This document shows positions 57,650 through 64,000 of a DNA stretch of 64,000 nucleotides, in pieces. A program made the translations under genes and the position numbers. The notes beneath the pieces are model-generated. The model was not told where the DNA came from and searched no databases. It saw only the letters and a list, made by a program, of their open reading frames with translations. This DNA comes from Lophium mytilinum (lineage: Eukaryota; Ascomycota; Dothideomycetes; Mytilinidiales; Mytilinidiaceae), in assembly GCA_010093605.1 (NCBI GenBank), contig MU004185.1:68067-132066 (forward strand), in the 5' to 3' direction. Position 1 is the first letter of the stretch. Every line of letters begins with the position of its first letter.

Positions 57650-60600
57650 TACGCATTACAACCCCTATTGTGCAGCATTATTAATAATAATAATAATAAT
57701 AATAACAATACTACTAATAACACTAATAATAACTCTAAAACTAAACCTACTAACTAAAGACTAAGTAGAATATCTACGCCGACATCTAAGCGCTTATTAA
57801 AGAAGCCTATAGCATATAGAACTCCCTATAGAATAAGCCTATATTCTTTAACCCCGAGATAAATAACGCCCTTAAGCACCTCTAAAACTTCGCCGGGCGC
57901 GTACTAGCTAGCCTTTTAGGCACTGCGGAGGACCTATAATAAACGCTATAGAGAAAGATAATAAAAATAATAGAGGAAATATAGAAGGGCGTATAGGCGC
58001 TATCTATATAAGAAACAACCTATATAGCGGTAATAGCGGCAGGAAGAAATAGTAAAACTATAGAAAATAGGGAGTATATAATATAGACTACCTATAAAAT
58101 TACTATATATATTAAGAATAAGGAGGAACACGCCGTAATAAATAAGGACTTAAACGCAACTATTACCTATAAGCTTTAAGTAGTAGGAGAGCCTAATATA
58201 ATAAAGATCTACAGCATTAGAAAGCTCTAGAGCGGAGACGTAAAGGCCTATATACTAGACGCAACTGCTAAGAAAGCTCTATTAAAGAAGAAGGAATAGA
58301 TAAAGGTTCTAGGTAAAATAGTATAAATTTAACTACCTAAGGTCCTTCTAGAGGTATACGGAGTACCTAAAGAGATAGACCTAGAGGATCTAATGCTGCA
58401 AAGTAGTATTATATAAGATAATAAGGTACTATATCTAGGCCTAGCTATATATAAGATTATATAGAAGTACCTAAATTAGATCTAGGCTATTAGAAATAAC
58501 TCTAAATAGCGCGCCTTATTAGCTATAGTTACTATAGGCATAGAGGCAATAGTAAATAAGATTATAGATAGCGGGCTAGCATAGAATAAATATATACTAG
58601 AGGCTGTAAAGTATAAGGTAGGCTTTACAGCCACCTAATACTTCTAATGCTAGGGCTATAGGCACGTTGCTAGATACTATAAGAAGAAGGCGGTATACGC
58701 GGCGTGCGCAGAAGCTTATAATACAAGATAATGCATAGAGGAGAGTATTAGAAAGTGCACTAACTATAAGAGAAGCTACCTATTATATAGTGCGGCGTGC
58801 ACTATAAGAAAGAATGCTTAACTAAAAGCTAATATAAAGAGATAGGCAGCACTAACCTACTATAGAGCTAATAATAGCTCTAATAATAATACTAATAATA
58901 CGCCGGGCACGGTAATATTCTAATCTATAATAGAATTATAAGCTCTTAATATAGTAAGTAGAAAGAGGAAGGCTACTAAGAATAGTAATGCACTAGATAG
59001 TAGCACCCTAAGAAGAGTAGAACGCCCCCCTATATCTACTATATTCGCCGCGCATAAGAACCTAAAATAACTAAAGATAAATAGAGTGCTATAGTCTACC
59101 TATGCTATATAGACTACCTAATTAATGTATACTTTCTATTTAACGCAGCAGCCTAACTATAATAACCTGCAGCCTTACTATAATAGCCCGCAGCCTTTCT
59201 ATAGAACCCTATAGCCTACCTATAAAATACTATACTACTCTTAGATAATAGCCTACAGTAATAACGCCGGACTATTATAATTTAATATAACTTAGGTGCC
59301 GTCCACCTAGAAAGAAGAGATAGTAAGCTATTAGCTCTATACTAAGGCTAGCTAGGCTATAATAAATAACCCTAAAGACTCTATAGATACCTAATATTAG
59401 GGCAACCTAATATACTTACTATTATATAGTATAATATTAATAAGAGCTAAGAGACCTAAAGGGAGTTTCTTAAGAAGGTAGAGGCGGCCTAGCTCTAGCT
59501 ATTAGTACTAGCTATATAAGAACTATAGAAGAATACCTAGAAATATACCTTACTATATATAAAATTATACTACCTACTATATAGAGAAAGCCTAAAAGCT
59601 AGAATATATATATATATTAATAAGTGCCTAAACTTAGGCTAATAGACTATAGAGTACTACTTACTAGACCTTATTACTCTCTCCCTCTAGGCCGGGGGAG
59701 AGGATATTTAAATTTATAATATCTATAATCTAAAGCTATATAGAATTATAGCTATGCTACCTTCTATACTATATAAGAAGATAGAGTATATACTTATAGG
59801 TAATATAAACCTATACTACCCGTTCTAGAGAGGAATATAGGTAATTAGTGTAGAAGAGTAAGCTAAGGAGCTTATTTATATTATAACGGAAGCAGGCCTA
59901 ACCCTAGCTATAGAGGAGGGCATAGAAATATAGGCAAGAGAAATATAGTAGACTATAATTAACCTTATATTTATATTTAAATAGCTAATAGAATATATAA
60001 TATCCTGCATAGTTTAAGAGGAGTAGAACTATTACTTAGACTACCGCCCTATATATATAGAATTTAATATTACACTACTACTAGTAACTAAATAGCCCCT
60101 ACGCCGGCTATAGAAGAATGTTATATAGAAGGATGTATAGAAGTACCTTATAGCCTAGCTAGTTAAGCTAGAAAACTAGAATAACCCCCTAGATAATAAA
60201 GAAGAAGAAGACCTAGATAACTTTATACGCATTCTCTACTAACTTATTAAAATTACTATTAACGCTATAGTACTAATAGCACGGCCCTTATAGTATATAT
60301 TACTATCCTAGACTAAGAAGTACTTAGAGAAAGTATATAAGACTAGGCGGGCGTATAGAATATAGCGCTTATTATACTTTATAGAGGACTAGATATTATA
60401 CTAGGTCTAGTATAACTATAAGAAAAGAGCTATATAGAAAGAGAGTACTAAGGTATAGCGCTATATAGTAGAGAAGGTAATAAATAACTCTAAAGGGGTA
60501 TAGAAACTAGCTAAATAGGGCTATATAGTTAGAAAGGAATTAAGGCCCCCTCCTTAATTTCCCCCCCTCTTCTAGCTAGATAACCCTACCCTGCATGTAG

Positions 60601-62734
60601 ATAATAAGATAAAAGCATGTATACTTACTAAATAGTTCTTTCTACTACTAGTGGAAGCTAACCTATCTAACCTAGAAGGGTTTTAATACCTAGAACTGCA
60701 TACTACCTCTATAGAAGTTACTATAGAAGATATACTTTTAGCACTAATAGAAATTGCGCTAGATAAGGCCCCTAGAATTATAGGAATTATAAATAGATTC
60801 CTAAAGAAGTGTAAGATATAACTAGTACTAGTGCTTGCCCGCTTTTTTATAAAGTGCCTATATAGAGGACACTACCCCCGCCTATTTAAAGAATTAATTA
60901 TAGTAGTTCTATATAAACCCTAGAAAGCGTCCTATATAATAGCGAAAGCCTATAGGCCTATTACGCTACTAGAAATAATAGGTAAGCTATTTAAACGCAT
61001 TATAGCTAAGAGGCTCTCTAAGATAGTAGAGAAAAAGGGCATGCTACCGCCTAGCTAAATAGAGGCACGGCCGGAACGCTCTATATAGATAGTACTTAAA
61101 CTCCTTATAGAATAAATCTATGCTATATAGAAAGGAAACCCACGGCTTATAGTATTACTTCTTAGCCTAGATATATTAGAAGCGTTTAATTAAGTTTTAT
61201 ATAAATAAATAATATATAACCTACGGGTCTAGAGTATACTAGAGTAGATAATAAGGTTTACTAGGTTCTTTCTATAAGACCGCATAACTAGGCTCTCTAT
61301 AGAAAGCTATATAGTAGAACTAATTATAGTTACTATAGGCATTCTATAGGGCTCCTCTCTATTACCTATTCTCTTTCTCTTCTTTACTAGTATACTACTG
61401 CTAACTCTTTAGAATAGTAATATAACGGCCTATAGGTTTATAGATAATATAAATATCCTTATATATAGTAGAACTATAGAGGTAAACTACAGGGCTATTA
61501 AAAGAGCCTATAATAGATGCATAGAATAGGTAAGAAAGTATAGCATAGTATTTATACTAGATAAATATTACCTAATATACTTTATAAGAGCCTATAAAGA
61601 AGTTAATCTAAGAGCTATAGTTAATATATAAGGCTTTATAGAGGGCCCTATAATAGACCTAAGAGTACTAGGGATATAGGTAGACTTAAAGCTTAAATAG
61701 GGCCCGCACATTAGTATTATAAAGAATAAAGCTATAACCTAGATAGGGGCACTTACGCGGCTTATAGTATCTACCTAGGGCGCTAGCTTTAGAAAAGCAC
61801 GCCTAATATACTTAGTAGTAGTCCGGCCTGCTATTATATATAGATGCACTACCTAGTATACTATACTAGGCATGCTAGAGTAGCTTAGTAAGATAAAAAT
61901 TAAGTAGCTTAAAATAACCTAGAACTAATGCCTCTAGAGAATCTTAGGGGCCTATAAGACTATAAATACTATAGTACTAGAATATAAAATATTATACCTA
62001 CTACTCTAGCTAAAACTAGAGGAACTTATAGTGGCTTATATAGACTATACGCGTAAAGGGCTAGTACGCTAGTATATTAAAATAGTATGCAGTAATATAT
62101 AACGGGAAATCTACACCCACTATAGGCTACTTATAAGGCTAAAGTACGGCCCTAGCCGCTGTAATATACTTCGCAACCTTATAGTAAAGGCTATAAGGTT
62201 ATATACTAGGTATAAAGATAAATTAGATAAAGCCTATAAGTGCTTAAGGTAATTTACAATTAAATGCAAATATAAAGAAAGGTGGAAGAAGGCATAGAAG
62301 TTCTTTTATAAAATAGAATAGCGCGGGCTACTAATGCCGGCCCTTAATACTAAATAGAGTAAATAATAGGAGACTATATATAAAGGGCTTATAAAGGTTA
62401 AAAGTACTATTTTTATAAACCTATAAATAGAGTATATAGAGCTTAATAGATACCTATACTATATATAGGTGCTAGGCTACCTAATACTAGCCTGCCCCTG
62501 CGGGCACGGCCTCTAATTACTATACTATATAGTAATAAACTGCGAGAGGTATATAGAGGGTAGAGGCGAACTATTTAAGAAAGTAAAGACTTAGATGTAT
62601 AAGGAAATATATAAAAGTAAAAAGGAACCTAAAGTAGTAGCTAGGTAGTTTCTATAGAAAATAGACCTACTACCCTACCTCTTAATAGCGAGAGAGATAG
62701 AAAGGGAGTAGACCTAGCCCTTCTACTTAATACT
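57650..62734 (+). mobile_element. LINE (non-LTR retrotransposon) remnant, RIP-degraded
   Basis: Plus-strand traces of a LINE appear in order. A CCHC zinc-knuckle region at about 58645-58800 (GHVARYC, then KCTNCKRSY) marks the gag-like part. A reverse transcriptase core lies at about 60900-61060 (AYRPITLLEIIGKLFKRIIA). A SLDI.EAFN block sits near 61170. The catalytic box reads FIDN near 61436, where FADD would be expected; Asp to Asn change is what C-to-T on the opposite strand gives. A C-terminal CPCGHGL...C motif is at about 62490-62550. The order fits a fungal Tad1-type LINE of about 5 kb. A (TAA)n stretch at 57677-57712 lies at its upstream edge. All frames contain many stops, so no protein is made. 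Confidence 0.75.
57677..57712. repeat. (TAA)n microsatellite
   Basis: About nine TAA/AAT units with two interruptions, near the border between the Tc1-like remnant and the LINE. Such tracts often mark the 3' tail of a LINE, here possibly of a second copy. Confidence 0.6.
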
Positions 62735-62897
62735 ACAGCCCTGCTATTACCTATAGCCTTACTATAACTAATAGCCTTGCTATAACTAATAGCCTTACTA
62801 TTACTAATAGCCTTACTATTATCTATAGCCTTACTATTACCTACAGCCTTACTATTACCTATAGCCTTGCTATTACCTATAGCCTTGCTATTACCTC
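62735..62897. repeat. 18-bp satellite-like tandem repeat
   Basis: About nine copies of a unit close to TATAGCCTTACTATTACC, differing mainly by T/C and A/G changes. It directly follows the LINE C-terminal motif region. Confidence 0.75.
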
Positions 62898-63360
62898 TAA
62901 CTATACTATAGCGGGCCTTAGCGCCCCCTCTTAACTAGTACTTAGTATAGATAGTTAGCTTTAGGTCTCTACTATATACTCTATAATGTATACTTTCTAT
63001 ATACTTTCTATCCCTTATAGCCCTTCTATTTCTAAATAGCCTACCTACTTTATAATAGTATATACACGCGGCTCCCTCCCTCTTACTATTAGTTAGTTAT
63101 GCTATAAGGGCTTATACTTACTATAAGCGGCTATATACTTTCTAATTATAGACTATAAACTATATACTCTACACTCTTAGCCCTTCTATAGCTATTAGCT
63201 ATGCTATAGAGGCTTATATATGCTACTATAGCTATAAACTCTATATAGCTACTTATAGCCCTTCTACTCTTATAGCCTGCCTATAAACTATATACTTTCT
63301 ATATACCTCTACTATATACTACTTATACACCGCGTAGCCTTTCTATCTCTAATAGCCTAC
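62898..63360. repeat. AT-rich low-complexity tract with CTATATACTTTC-type motifs
   Basis: Short motifs such as CTATATACTTTCTATATAC and TAGCCCTTCTAT recur in irregular order. The composition is RIP-like. No gene is present. Confidence 0.55.
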
Positions 63361-64000
63361 ACGGCCACTATTTATTTTACCTTATTACCTTAGATAAAGG
63401 CCCCGCAAGTGCACTACTTATACGCGGGCCCTTACGCTAATTCTATACTAGCCTCCTATCTAGATTCTACTCGGCCTAAACCTAGGAGAATAATAATAAA
63501 CCTTCCTAGATAGATATAGAAAGACGCATCTTAATAGCTTATTCTATAGTAGTTCTTATAGACCTACTACATGTCCCCTATAGTAAAATATAAAGAAGAA
63601 GGGCGCCTAACGCTAGATATAATAGAGGATAAGGTTTTTACCTAAACGCTGCCTGGTAGTAAACGGTTTCCTCTTATAAATTAGCCTAGATAGAACAGCT
63701 ACATGGACCCTAATAGGAGCTACACTAGCGTAATAGAATTTAATAATAATAATAATAACCTTCTAGAAAACTATATATTTTACTACTCCGCGGGCTTTAT
63801 ACTACTCTATAAAAGTTTACCTACTTCTTATATAAAATTTACGCGCAGGCTATATAGATAATTCTTAATTATAGATAATCTAGTATTATAGGTAATTATT
63901 ATAGTTAATAACTACTTTATAGTCCTTATAAATATAGCTATCTACCTTCTCTATCTAACCTTCTAAAACCGCCTAATCCGCCTAGGTTATAAATAGATAG
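63361..64000. mobile_element. Unassigned RIP-type repeat, continues past window
   Basis: AT-rich, TpA-rich sequence with stops in every frame. A sharp change from the low-complexity tract suggests another element begins here. A (TAA)n stretch lies at about 63742-63761. No family signature could be read. Confidence 0.4.

Noticed and set aside
56500-57660. Terminal inverted repeats for the second Tc1-like remnant
   Set aside because: TACAGTC near 56511 has only weak partial matches near 57640; too poor to define ends.
51241-64000. Possible CRISPR array or prokaryotic insert in repetitive sequence
   Set aside because: Repeats are RIP-type eukaryotic elements without regular spacers; introns and families in the window are fungal.

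Overview
The window is nuclear DNA of a filamentous ascomycete (Pezizomycotina). Genes carry short introns, mostly 45-65 nt with GTNNGT donors. Characteristic fungal families are present: HET-domain proteins, Zn2Cys6 and C2H2 regulators, a SUR7/PalI-like protein, a GH17 cell-wall glucanase and actin-capping protein beta. Two AT-rich tracts at the right end show the CpA/TpG loss and TpA excess left by repeat-induced point mutation (RIP). Genus cannot be told from the sequence. ATG starts and introns were placed by hand from splice signals and reading-frame continuity.

Left third (1-17.2 kb): the 3' part of a HET-domain gene is followed by a compact seven-gene oxidative cluster. It holds a zinc alcohol dehydrogenase, an SDR with a GC-AG intron, a Baeyer-Villiger-type FAD monooxygenase, a second SDR broken by one stop codon, a Tri12-like MFS transporter, a second Baeyer-Villiger-type monooxygenase and a Zn2Cys6 regulator. 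No PKS, NRPS or terpene synthase is visible. The set looks like a ketone/alcohol-processing or catabolic cluster with its own exporter and regulator, or part of a larger pathway.

Middle (17.4-50 kb): a PAN/Apple-like plus lectin-like surface protein (frame broken), a 1233-residue secreted Ser/Pro-rich protein, a SUR7-like four-TM protein, and a 2.5-kb gene-poor stretch. Then come an intact HET gene, a two-exon gene for a 1438-residue protein with C-terminal membrane helices, a C2H2 regulator, and an unrecognised Pro/Ser-rich protein. These are followed by an SDR lacking the catalytic YxxxK, a small EthD-like protein, an eight-exon capping protein beta gene with 21- and 27-nt exons, an internally duplicated EthD-like protein, and a damaged CorA-like membrane protein.

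Right end (51-64 kb): a Tc1/mariner-type element with long inverted ends and TA duplications sits in a GC-rich open frame. Next is an intact GH17 beta-glucanase gene with a Pro/Ser/Thr linker. A second Tc1-like remnant, a LINE-type retroelement remnant (CCHC knuckle, reverse transcriptase, C-terminal Cys/His motif), satellite-like short repeats and unassigned RIP-type sequence follow to the window end.

At least four host genes carry a single-base lesion (a frameshift or a stop). Either several genes here are decaying or the assembly retains small consensus errors; read mapping would decide.
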